NCBI GenBank assembly: GCA_959597175.1
Contig: CAUFXM010000006.1
Coordinates: 56,459-120,458, forward strand
DNA from: an uncultured Methanomassiliicoccales archaeon
GTDB lineage: Archaea > Thermoplasmatota > Thermoplasmata > Methanomassiliicoccales > Methanomethylophilaceae
Direction of reading: 5' to 3'
Length of the DNA stretch: 64,000 nucleotides
Shown piece after piece: positions 1 to 7,587 of this stretch. A program made the translations under genes and the position numbers. The notes beneath the pieces are model-generated. The model searched no databases. It was not told the origin of the DNA and worked only from the letters and a program-made list of their open reading frames with translations. Position 1 is the first letter of the stretch. Every line of letters begins with the position of its first letter.

Positions 1-152
1 CCTACACCCTCCTGGAATCCTGCAAGACGTGCGGCTCGAGGACCGTTTGCCCCGTGCCGCCCAGATACTCGCCCGAGGATCGCATGGGCGAGTACCGCCG
101 CAAGGCGATCATCGAGGAGTACGGGGAGAATGGCAAGCTTGGTATCCTTTGA
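1..152 (+). CDS. nop10: Nop10 H/ACA RNP protein, C-terminal 49 residues (cut by window edge)
   Basis: Reading from base 3, the frame encodes 49 residues and a stop. It begins YTLLESCKTCG, continues with TVCPVPPRYSPEDRMGEYRR, and ends IIEEYGENGKLGIL. The CxxC knuckle followed by the P-PPR-SPED-Y-RR block is the signature of archaeal Nop10, the small zinc-binding subunit of H/ACA pseudouridylation RNPs, where it holds Cbf5. Only the first few residues lie outside the window. The last 23 bases overlap the PAC2-family gene, so the two are probably cotranscribed; nop10 next to a PAC2-type chaperone is a common archaeal arrangement. The second zinc ligand pair is not visible here, as in some archaeal Nop10 proteins. 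Confidence 0.9.
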   Translation, partial: YTLLESCKTCGSRTVCPVPPRYSPEDRMGEYRRKAIIEEYGENGKLGIL

Positions 153-873
153 CTCCAGGCCAACCCTGAGGGAACCAGTGTTCATATCCGGGCTGCCCGG
201 CGTCGGCAACATCGGCAAGATGGCGGCCGACCTCATTGCATCGCAATCCGGAGCCGTCCGGTTCGCCACCGTACTGTCGGAGGACCTCCCGCCGCAGGTC
301 ATGGTCGACGCCGAGAGCGTCGCCCGCCCCGCCTCATGCGAGCTCTGGCACGCCCGGATCGGGGAGAGGGACGTCGTGTTCCTCCTGGGCGAGTTCCAAG
401 GGACCACGCCCGTCGGCCAGTTCAGACTCTCTAAGGACGTCTTCGACATCATCATCCCCCACGACCCTTCACTGGTCATCACTCTCGGCGGATACGGAAC
501 CGGGACTCTGGGTCCGGCACCGCGCGTGCTCGCCGCCGTCACCGACGCCGCCCTCGGCCCTGCCATGGAATCCGCCGGTGCGGGACTCTACCCCAACGAA
601 CCCCAGGGAGGGATCGTTGGCGCGGCGGCGGTCTTCCTGTCTTTGGCCAATCATTACGGGATCCCTGCGGTCTGCATCATGGGCGAGACATCAGGATACA
701 TCGTGGACCACAGGAGTTCCAGGAACGTCGTCAACGTCCTCGGCAACCTCCTCGGGACGACGTTCGACACGTCGGAGTTCCAGCCTTTCATAGATCAGAT
801 AGAGGAGGCCTGCATCCAGGCGTCCGACGCACAGGAAGCGAGCCCTGTGGAGGATCTCTCCTACATACGCTGA
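130..873 (+). CDS. PAC2-family proteasome assembly chaperone (PbaB-like)
   Basis: The 247-residue product has the PAC2 fold signatures: ISGLPGVGNIGKMAADLI near residues 19-36, a central LGGYGTGTLGPAP stretch, and PQGGIVGAAAVFLSLA before the C-terminal helix. Archaeal members (PbaA/PbaB) are cytosolic ATP-independent chaperones that help 20S proteasome alpha subunits assemble. The ATG at 130 lies inside the 3' end of nop10, and the next gene follows after 24 bases, so it may sit in one transcript with nop10 and the downstream phosphatase. The family is clear, but the proteasome role is taken from archaeal homologues. The C-terminal tail (residues 225-247) is acidic and unlikely to be structured. 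Confidence 0.85.
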   Translation: MASLVSFDSRPTLREPVFISGLPGVGNIGKMAADLIASQSGAVRFATVLSEDLPPQVMVDAESVARPASCELWHARIGERDVVFLLGEFQGTTPVGQFRLSKDVFDIIIPHDPSLVITLGGYGTGTLGPAPRVLAAVTDAALGPAMESAGAGLYPNEPQGGIVGAAAVFLSLANHYGIPAVCIMGETSGYIVDHRSSRNVVNVLGNLLGTTFDTSEFQPFIDQIEEACIQASDAQEASPVEDLSYIR

Positions 874-897
874 GCACATTCCGACGGGGGCGGTCCC

Positions 898-2955
898 ATG
901 AGGTTTCTGAACGGCAAACGCATCAAGGACTTCGTCGGAAGAAGGGAACTGCTGCTGTTCGTATGCTCGTTCCTGGTCACCGCGGCCGTCACCTTCGTCA
1001 GCAACATGCTGCCGGTGAACATATCGCCGAACCTGGCGCTGTGCCCTGTGATAGGTCTGCTGTTCGGACCGTTCGCCATACTCGGGGTCGACCTGGTAAG
1101 CCTGATATCCAACGTGAGCAACGGCATACCGCCGGAATACTGCGCGCTGGACCTTGTCACGGTCTTCCTCGTGTCCTACATCCCGTACAGGACCTGGTAC
1201 AGCACGGCATGGAATATGGACGACCGCCCGCCTGTGCTTGATTCCGTGCGCAACATCACCAAGTTCGTCCTGGTGCTGCTGGCGTCCTGTGTCACGTACA
1301 CCATCCTCTACAACCTCACCTACGGCATGATGGATGGTACCTTCGCCCTGACCCTGGAGGACCTCTCCCGCTTCGTCAACGTGATGTCGTTCTCGTTCCT
1401 GTTCGGGATGGCGGCGGTCCTGCTGCTGAGGTACCTTGGGGTGCAGTTCTACTGCCCCAAGTTCGGCGGCACTCCGGATGACTTCAGACGCAGGATCGAC
1501 CCCCGCGTGTACGACCTGTCGCTTGTGATAGGTCTGGTCTTCCCCCTCCTGGTACTGAACAGCGGCAACGACGTGGCCATCCATGCGGTGTCTGCCGCAT
1601 CGTACCTCATGATAGTGCTGTACCTCCTGAAACCGGTGGAGCACGCCCGCTCCGAGGAGAGCGTCGTGTCATACAGAGGGATAAGGATCAACAAGTTCAA
1701 CCGGAACCTGATAGAGCGCATCATCGTGATCTTCGTGGTCTCCGGGCTGATGATATGCGTCGTCTTCGGAGCGGCCGCCTACCTGGGGGTGCTCTCCGAT
1801 GTCTTCGGGCTCGGATACGACGTCTCCGTCCTGTTCTACATGAGCGTCGGCCTCCTGCTGTTCTTCATACCGGCGCTGGTCTTCCTTTGGTACATAGAGC
1901 GCAACGTCACCGAACCCGTCAGCAACATGTCCGGCGCCAGCAAGAACTTCATGGTCGACGGCTACGGACTGTCCAGCGAGGAGTTCGCCCACAGCTGCAG
2001 GGAGTACGTGGAGATGGACACCGAGGTGGGGGAGCTCGCCAGGTCCCTCGTGAAGATGACCCGGGACATGGAGACGTACGTGGAGGACATCCGCACCCTG
2101 AACAACCAGCAGGAGATCTACAGGGCGGAGCTGAACGTCGCCAAGAGCATCCAGGAGTCCACCCTCCCGCGGGACTTCTCGGTCGTGGATGGGACCGGCG
2201 TGTCCGTCGCAGCCTCCATGGAGGCCGCCAAGTACGTTGGAGGGGACTTCTACGACTTCTTCATGGTCGACACCGACCACATCGCACTGATCATTGGGGA
2301 CGTCTCCGGGAAGGGCGTTCCCGCGGCCCTGTTCATGGCGGTATCGAAATCCCTGCTGGAAGGCCACACGCGTCCGGGGTTCAGGCCCGACGAGGTCCTG
2401 AGCAAGGCCAACATCACCCTCTGCAAGAACAACGACGAGAACATGTTCGTGTCGGTGTGGATAGGAATCCTGGAGCTGAACACCGGCGTGCTGAAATACA
2501 GCAGCGCCGGCCACAACCCGCCCATCGAGGTCAGGTCCGGATCCGAGCCCGAACTGCTCCAGTCCAAGCAGCGCATGGTCCTGGGCGCCAGGACCAGGGT
2601 GCAGTACGAGACCGTGGAGACCGTTCTCCGTCCCGGCGACAGGGTGCTGCTGTACACCGACGGCGTTACGGAGGCCAACGACCACTTTGAGGGCTTCTAC
2701 GGGATGGACAGGCTCATGGGGATGCTTCAAAAGTGCGAGGGGATGGAGCTGCAGGATCAGGTGACGGCGATCAACGAGGACATCTCGGGGTTCACCCACG
2801 GAGCATCCCAGTTCGACGACATCACCATGCTGCTCTTCAGATACGACGGCGTCGGCAGATCAGGAGAGCCTCTTCTCGACGGTGAGGATGTTGCGGTCCC
2901 CGTCGCGCCTGTAGCTGATCCCGTCGACGTTCCTCTTGACAAGGAAGATGCCTAA
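898..2955 (+). CDS. Membrane-anchored SpoIIE/RsbU-like PP2C serine phosphatase, copy 1
   Basis: The 685-residue protein has about nine hydrophobic segments in residues 15-335, a HAMP-like linker (about 335-400), a coiled stretch, and a C-terminal PP2C/SpoIIE domain (about 420-650). The metal-binding motifs of the PPM fold are all present: GGDFYDFF, DVSGKGVPAALF, DGVTEA and DDITML. In bacteria such enzymes dephosphorylate STAS anti-anti-sigma proteins in response to a signal, here presumably sensed by the membrane domain. It is about the same length as, and collinear with, the second copy at 5232-7199. Its last 96 bases overlap the oppositely oriented HATPase kinase gene. Archaea have no sigma factors, so the final target is unknown. 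Confidence 0.85.
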   Translation: MRFLNGKRIKDFVGRRELLLFVCSFLVTAAVTFVSNMLPVNISPNLALCPVIGLLFGPFAILGVDLVSLISNVSNGIPPEYCALDLVTVFLVSYIPYRTWYSTAWNMDDRPPVLDSVRNITKFVLVLLASCVTYTILYNLTYGMMDGTFALTLEDLSRFVNVMSFSFLFGMAAVLLLRYLGVQFYCPKFGGTPDDFRRRIDPRVYDLSLVIGLVFPLLVLNSGNDVAIHAVSAASYLMIVLYLLKPVEHARSEESVVSYRGIRINKFNRNLIERIIVIFVVSGLMICVVFGAAAYLGVLSDVFGLGYDVSVLFYMSVGLLLFFIPALVFLWYIERNVTEPVSNMSGASKNFMVDGYGLSSEEFAHSCREYVEMDTEVGELARSLVKMTRDMETYVEDIRTLNNQQEIYRAELNVAKSIQESTLPRDFSVVDGTGVSVAASMEAAKYVGGDFYDFFMVDTDHIALIIGDVSGKGVPAALFMAVSKSLLEGHTRPGFRPDEVLSKANITLCKNNDENMFVSVWIGILELNTGVLKYSSAGHNPPIEVRSGSEPELLQSKQRMVLGARTRVQYETVETVLRPGDRVLLYTDGVTEANDHFEGFYGMDRLMGMLQKCEGMELQDQVTAINEDISGFTHGASQFDDITMLLFRYDGVGRSGEPLLDGEDVAVPVAPVADPVDVPLDKEDA

Positions 2956-3273
2956 TCCTCCGACCGGGCGGTCCCTGGCATCCACCTCGACGTCCGGATC
3001 CTGATGCTCAAGCGGATCGAACTCCGGACCCCGGTCCTCGAAGACTATCGTGACCTTCATCATGTCCTCCTCCACCGAGCAGGATATGCCGATGTCCCCG
3101 GATCCGGGGGGACGGTAGGCGTAGCTGGATATGTTGATGAAAATCTCCTCTACGACGAGCTCCAGCTGCGTGAGGGTCTTCTGGGAGGCCCCGCATCCCG
3201 ACAGGCAGCTCTCGATGAATCCCTGTACCTCGTACAGCCTGCCCTTGTCGGATGGGACGGTTATCGTCTTCAT
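2860..3273 (-). CDS. RsbW/SpoIIAB-like HATPase serine kinase, copy 1
   Basis: From the ATG at 3273, preceded by a GGTGA-type ribosome binding site, the product is 137 residues. It is a single HATPase_c_2 domain: N-box ELVVEEIFINISSYAY (about 38-53), G1-like EDRGPEFDPL, and the C-terminal lid GGLGIFLVKRNVDGISY. Bacterial relatives phosphorylate STAS proteins and bind a partner in a switch set by phosphorylation. The gene runs convergently into the phosphatase gene with a 96-base overlap, the same layout as the pair at 5232-7587. An upstream in-frame extension to 3312 has no good start signal. Family assignment is firm; substrate and output are inferred from the adjacent STAS and phosphatase genes. 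Confidence 0.85.
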   Translation of the reverse strand: MKTITVPSDKGRLYEVQGFIESCLSGCGASQKTLTQLELVVEEIFINISSYAYRPPGSGDIGISCSVEEDMMKVTIVFEDRGPEFDPLEHQDPDVEVDARDRPVGGLGIFLVKRNVDGISYRRDGDRNILTVEKRLS

Positions 3274-3336
3274 TCGCTCACCGTCCCTGCGCATGAGTGC
3301 ATGTCTGGCCATCAGTACGCCTGTTAATAACTGTTG

Positions 3337-3897
3337 TCACCGGCCGTCGTCGTACATGATGTGATATCTCTCCGCCGTGTACAGCGGTGACACGAACGCG
3401 TACTTCACCCAATCCCAGAGCGGCCTCTCGTCCTCCATCAGCGGGACGTAGTAGTCGCGGACGGTGCGCGTGAACATGATCACGAGGACGAGCAGCGCGA
3501 CAGGGGTGATCAGAAGAGGATTGAAGACCACGTACGCCGCCAGGCTCTCCGACAGACCCGTCCAGTAGTACAGGTTGAATATCGTGAGGAGAATCGCCGC
3601 GCGCACCACCTTCTTCCATGCCTTGGGCCTGCGGGAGGACACGACGAGCAGGGAATCCAGGGTGACGAACAGCATTGCCACCTCTATGACCAGGGTCACG
3701 AATGGCATGTACCTGCCTCCGATGCCCTCATATATCCCCATGGCCAGGATGCACACCTTGGCGATGTATATCCCGACGATGACGACCAGGAACAGCTCCG
3801 CTGCCTTCAGCGCCATCGGCGTCGCCCCCTTCCTGAAAAGACTGCCGACCGCGTTCCCGATTGTGCGGTCACCGTTCCCGCCCTCGAGTCTCGTCAT
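3337..3897 (-). CDS. Hypothetical four-helix membrane protein in the signalling cluster
   Basis: Starting at the ATG at 3897 the product is 186 residues with four hydrophobic helices at about 30-50, 64-85, 96-115 and 122-142. A charged C-terminal tail (WDWVKYAF, YTAERYHIMYDDGR) is probably cytosolic. I recognise no family. It lies between the first kinase gene and a divergent membrane protein gene, and may share the short divergent intergenic region at 3898-3916 with the latter. Longer in-frame starts up to 4044 would lie inside the divergent gene and are unlikely. The position suggests a sensor or accessory role in the partner-switching system, but nothing in the sequence demonstrates it. 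Confidence 0.6.
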   Translation of the reverse strand: MTRLEGGNGDRTIGNAVGSLFRKGATPMALKAAELFLVVIVGIYIAKVCILAMGIYEGIGGRYMPFVTLVIEVAMLFVTLDSLLVVSSRRPKAWKKVVRAAILLTIFNLYYWTGLSESLAAYVVFNPLLITPVALLVLVIMFTRTVRDYYVPLMEDERPLWDWVKYAFVSPLYTAERYHIMYDDGR

Positions 3898-3916
3898 CGG
3901 GCGCGAATAGTTTTCT

Positions 3917-4837
3917 ATGGTGATAAACGATTCCCAGGTCATGGACAGGAACGAATGGGCCGACGGTTTCGTGGACTGCGTGGTCAAGAGGTCATGGAAG
4001 GACTCCGTCCTGAGCACCCCCGTGGTGCTCCTCGCCCTGTTCATCCCTCTGGCGATATCGATCGTAATAGTCTCCTACCAGTACTTCATCCACTCCGACA
4101 TCTTCGACCGGAGGGCGTTGGAGCTCGGCGTCGTCATGGTCATGGTGGTCGAATGCGGCATCGCCAGTTTCATCCTGTTCACGATCACCCGCAGGTCCAG
4201 GAACCACCTTGCCCGCGACCTCGATTGGATGGACTCGTTGATCGGGTACGTCGAATCCCACGGCCGCGACGCCTCCGACCTCAGGGCCATAAGGAAGAGG
4301 GCGTCCCGGGGCGCCTGGAACGCCAGGTACGCGATATCGGCGGGCATCTGGATTCTGAACGTCGTGTACATAGTCGGCATCGTGCTCTACATCCGTCTCG
4401 GGGCGGATTTGTACAGCGACCCGGTCATGGAATTGCTCCTTCTGTCGTACATCATGCTGATGGTGCAGTACGTGTTCACGTTCGGATCCACCACCGGGTT
4501 CCCCTACAGGCATGACAGCCTCCAGTGCGAGTTCGTCAGGGAGTTCAGGGCGAGGGCGGACAGCTTCGGCCTGTACGTCGACCCTCTGGAACCGTCCGTC
4601 CCGAAGTCGCACCCGATCGTGCGCGCGGTGCTGTTCGTGGTCACCATCGGTCTGTTCTCCATCCCCCTGCTGCTCTGGTGCAACCATCAGATGAACAAGC
4701 ACATCCGCACCCAGTGGAAGTTCGAGAGCGACCTTGTCGTCTCCATGATCAGGTTCGAGGGCGGGATAGGCATCGAGGGCGTCGGCTACAACCAGCCCGG
4801 CAACTGGCTCGGAAGGGTCCTCAACAATCTGATCTGA
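3917..4837 (+). CDS. Hypothetical five-helix membrane protein
   Basis: This 306-residue product has five hydrophobic segments at about 38-60, 70-90, 142-165, 168-190 and 235-255. A basic cytosolic-type loop (residues 95-140) contains RRSRNHLARDL and RKRASRG. I do not recognise the family. ATG codons at 3917 and 3941 are both possible starts; a GGTGAT sequence at 3919-3924 is too far from the second for a normal ribosome binding site, so a leaderless start at 3917 is plausible. It is divergent from the four-helix protein at 3337-3897 and upstream of the STAS gene on the same strand. It may be a membrane partner of the signalling module; this is inference from position. Confidence 0.6.
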   Translation: MVINDSQVMDRNEWADGFVDCVVKRSWKDSVLSTPVVLLALFIPLAISIVIVSYQYFIHSDIFDRRALELGVVMVMVVECGIASFILFTITRRSRNHLARDLDWMDSLIGYVESHGRDASDLRAIRKRASRGAWNARYAISAGIWILNVVYIVGIVLYIRLGADLYSDPVMELLLLSYIMLMVQYVFTFGSTTGFPYRHDSLQCEFVREFRARADSFGLYVDPLEPSVPKSHPIVRAVLFVVTIGLFSIPLLLWCNHQMNKHIRTQWKFESDLVVSMIRFEGGIGIEGVGYNQPGNWLGRVLNNLI

Positions 4838-4880
4838 CACTCATCTTAAAATCCGGGTCGTGCATACCGGGTAACCGGTG

Positions 4881-5192
4881 ATGTCATTGTTCGGAAGGAA
4901 GAAGGTGAAGGAAGACCCGCTCACGGCCACATACAGCGACGGTGACGAGATCACGGTCTCGCTGAGGGGCAGGCTGGACTCCGTCACATCGTCAGACTTC
5001 CAATCCGACGCCGTCCCCAAATGCAGGGGGAGGGACATCGTACTGGACCTGGATGGGCTCGTCTACCTGTCCAGCGCAGGTCTCAGATCCATCCTGGCGC
5101 TCGACAAGGCAGGCAAATCCCTGAGGATCGTCAACGCCAAGGACTCCGTCAAGGACGTTCTGGACATGTCCGGCTTCAGCGACTTCTTCTGA
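4881..5192 (+). CDS. STAS-domain anti-anti-sigma-like protein, copy 1
   Basis: The 103-residue protein is a stand-alone STAS domain after a short basic N-terminus. The key block DIVLDLDGLVYLSSAGLRSI contains the paired serines (about 64-65) in the SSAGL motif that kinases of the RsbW type phosphorylate in bacterial STAS partners. The ATG at 4881 directly follows GGTG; a GTG at 4878 is an alternative. It lies 39 bases upstream of the second phosphatase gene, so the two are probably one transcript, placing switch protein and phosphatase together. It is distinct in sequence from the second STAS protein at 9297-9593, which suggests two separate but parallel switches. Confidence 0.85.
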   Translation: MSLFGRKKVKEDPLTATYSDGDEITVSLRGRLDSVTSSDFQSDAVPKCRGRDIVLDLDGLVYLSSAGLRSILALDKAGKSLRIVNAKDSVKDVLDMSGFSDFF

Positions 5193-5231
5193 CGTGCTCC
5201 AGTCTAAATATCGGCGAGTAGTTAATCCGTC

Positions 5232-7199
5232 GTGACCGATGGGACTCCAGCCTACTCTACGAGAGCATACGCCATGAGGGGACTCAGGACCCTTGTCATG
5301 TCGATGGCCATCACGACCGTCGTCACACTCGTGGCCCTGTCGCTCCCTGTCGACCTGAGACCGCATCTGGCGGTCAGCCTGGTGCTGGGGCTGCTCTTCG
5401 GACCGTTCGCCTGCCTCGGTGCGGACATCGTCAGCCTTGTCACCAACATCTACAACGACGTCCCGCTGGAGTTCTGCGCCCTCGACCTTGTTACGGTGTT
5501 CGTCGTTGCCTACTTCCCGTACCGGATGTGGTACAGCACGTCCCTGGGGTGCGACATCTCATCGCCGCCCGCGCTCAACGCCGTCCGCGACATCAAGAAG
5601 TTCATGGCCGTCATGGTCGCCACCTCCGTCGTCTACACCGTCCTCTACAACCTGACCTACGGGATGCTCGACGGGGCGTTCCAGCTGTCGTACGACGATT
5701 TCTCCATACTGCTCAGCGTGGTCTCGTTCTCGATAATCATCGGGATGTTCCTCATCGTCCTGTTCAGATACCTGGGGATAGCGTTCTACAGCCCCCATAT
5801 CCACTTCAGAAGGCACGACATCAGGGACTCCGTCCCGAGATGGGCGTTCGACGTCGTCCTTATAGCATCTGTCGTGCTGGCCCCCATCATCCTGAGCACC
5901 AGCCCCGCCTCCAGCGTGCTCTACCCCCTCACCGCCGCCACGTATCTCCTTGTCTTCGTCTACCTGCTCAAACCCATGTCGTCCACGGAATCCGACGACA
6001 GCATGCAGCACCTCGGGACGTACAGATTCGACGGCAGCCTTATCGAGCGCATCATCGTGATATTCGTTGTCATCGGCCTCGGATTCAGCCTGGTCTCCGG
6101 GATCGCTGCATACAGCGGAATCCTGGAGGACCTGTTCGGCCAGGGTAGGGAGCTTTCCACGGTGTTCTACATGGGCGCCACCTCTCTGGCGTTCTTCCTT
6201 ATCGCGATCCTGTTCCTCATGTACGTGGAGGATCGGATATCCACGCCGCTGGGAAGGATCTCCGAGACCGCCCGCAACTTCGTCGGAGGAAGCAGGCAGA
6301 CCATGAGCTGCGAGGAAACCATCAGGGACTACAGCCATTACACCGACCATGATTCGGAGATCGGTGTGCTGGCGAGGTCCCTCACGGACATGACGAGGGA
6401 CATAGAGACGTACGTGGAGGATATCCGCAACCTGAACTCCAGGGAGGAGATGTACCGGGCCGAGATGTCCGTCGCCGCCGCGATCCAGACCTCCCTCATC
6501 CCGAGGGACTTCGACAGCGTGCCAGGGGTCAACGTCGCCGGCGCCATGCTCCCCGCCAAGTTCGTAGGCGGTGACCTGTACGACTTCTTCAGGATAGATG
6601 ACGACCATCTCGCGGTAGTGGTCGCCGACGTCTCCGGCAAGGGGGTGCCGGCCGCGATGTTCATGGCTGTCACCAAGGCCCTCATGGAGGAGTGCGCACG
6701 TCCGGGAGCAGGGCCGGAGGAGGTTCTCGGAAGGGTCAACAACGCCATATGCCGCAACAACGAGGAATCCATGTTCGTGACCTCATGGTTCGGAATACTG
6801 GACATCAACACTGGCGTGATGGAATTTACGAACGCCGGCCACGGGGCCCCGATTGTCGTCAGATCCGATGGCGGCACGGAGATCCTACGCACCCGCCCCT
6901 GCATGGCACTTGGGGGGATGGAGGGCGTCAGATACAGGAAGGAGACGGCCGTGCTCGGGATCGGCGACCGGCTAGTCCTCTATACCGACGGTGTGACCGA
7001 GGCCAACAGCGACTACCACGGATTCTACGGCGAGGACAGACTGGTCGCGATGGCACGCGACTGCGCCGGGCTCAGCGTCGGGGATGAGGTGAGGGCGATC
7101 GTCGACGATGTCGTGGGCTTCACCGGTGAATCGGAGCAGTTCGACGACATCACCCTGTTCATCGTGGAGTTCGTCGGGACATCCTCTTCTCGATCGTGA
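5232..7199 (+). CDS. Membrane-anchored SpoIIE/RsbU-like PP2C serine phosphatase, copy 2
   Basis: This 655-residue paralogue of the phosphatase at 898-2955 has the same layout: about nine membrane helices in the first 330 residues, a HAMP-like linker and a SpoIIE domain. GGDLYDFF, DVSGKGVPAAMF, DGVTEA and DDITLF are intact. I chose the GTG at 5232 because it gives exactly the same spacing (37 residues) to the first conserved LPV motif as the ATG of copy 1; ATG 5274 would shorten the first helix. The last 41 bases overlap the oppositely oriented second kinase gene. The membrane domain shares LGLLFGPFACLGAD with copy 1, so both probably sense related signals. Confidence 0.85.
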   Translation: MTDGTPAYSTRAYAMRGLRTLVMSMAITTVVTLVALSLPVDLRPHLAVSLVLGLLFGPFACLGADIVSLVTNIYNDVPLEFCALDLVTVFVVAYFPYRMWYSTSLGCDISSPPALNAVRDIKKFMAVMVATSVVYTVLYNLTYGMLDGAFQLSYDDFSILLSVVSFSIIIGMFLIVLFRYLGIAFYSPHIHFRRHDIRDSVPRWAFDVVLIASVVLAPIILSTSPASSVLYPLTAATYLLVFVYLLKPMSSTESDDSMQHLGTYRFDGSLIERIIVIFVVIGLGFSLVSGIAAYSGILEDLFGQGRELSTVFYMGATSLAFFLIAILFLMYVEDRISTPLGRISETARNFVGGSRQTMSCEETIRDYSHYTDHDSEIGVLARSLTDMTRDIETYVEDIRNLNSREEMYRAEMSVAAAIQTSLIPRDFDSVPGVNVAGAMLPAKFVGGDLYDFFRIDDDHLAVVVADVSGKGVPAAMFMAVTKALMEECARPGAGPEEVLGRVNNAICRNNEESMFVTSWFGILDINTGVMEFTNAGHGAPIVVRSDGGTEILRTRPCMALGGMEGVRYRKETAVLGIGDRLVLYTDGVTEANSDYHGFYGEDRLVAMARDCAGLSVGDEVRAIVDDVVGFTGESEQFDDITLFIVEFVGTSSSRS

Positions 7200-7587
7200 G
7201 GACGTTGCAGCCGTCACGGCGACGATACGATATCCCGTCCACGTTCCTCTTGACCAGGAATATCCCTAGTCCGCCGATCCTCCTCTCATCAGCCGACAGG
7301 GTCACATCCGGATCAGGGGTCGCGAGCGGATCGAACTCCGGCCCCCGATCAACGAACGTGATGGTCACGGACATCGTCTCCGCATCTGCGTCGCAAGAGA
7401 TCCAGACCTTCCCGCCTCCCGGCGGATAAGCATAGTTGGCTATGTTGACGAACAACTCCTCGACCACGAGCTCCAGCTGGAGGACGGACTTCTTGGAGGC
7501 ACCCATGCCCCCCATGGCTCCCCTTACGAAAGATATGACCTCGTCCAGAGAGTCCGTGGACGACTCCACCTCCAGTTTTTCGCTCAT
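7159..7587 (-). CDS. RsbW/SpoIIAB-like HATPase serine kinase, copy 2
   Basis: The 142-residue single-domain kinase has N-box ELVVEELFVNIANYAY, VDRGPEFDPL and a GGLGIFLVKRNVDGISY lid nearly identical to copy 1. The start ATG at 7587 overlaps the stop of the upstream GH3-like gene by 4 bases, so this is the last gene of the leftward operon that begins at 16676. Its 3' end overlaps the convergent phosphatase by 41 bases. The translational coupling to a biosynthetic-type operon is the strongest sign that partner switching controls, or is controlled by, the GH3/ATP-grasp pathway. Confidence 0.85.
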   Translation of the reverse strand: MSEKLEVESSTDSLDEVISFVRGAMGGMGASKKSVLQLELVVEELFVNIANYAYPPGGGKVWISCDADAETMSVTITFVDRGPEFDPLATPDPDVTLSADERRIGGLGIFLVKRNVDGISYRRRDGCNVLTIEKRMSRRTPR

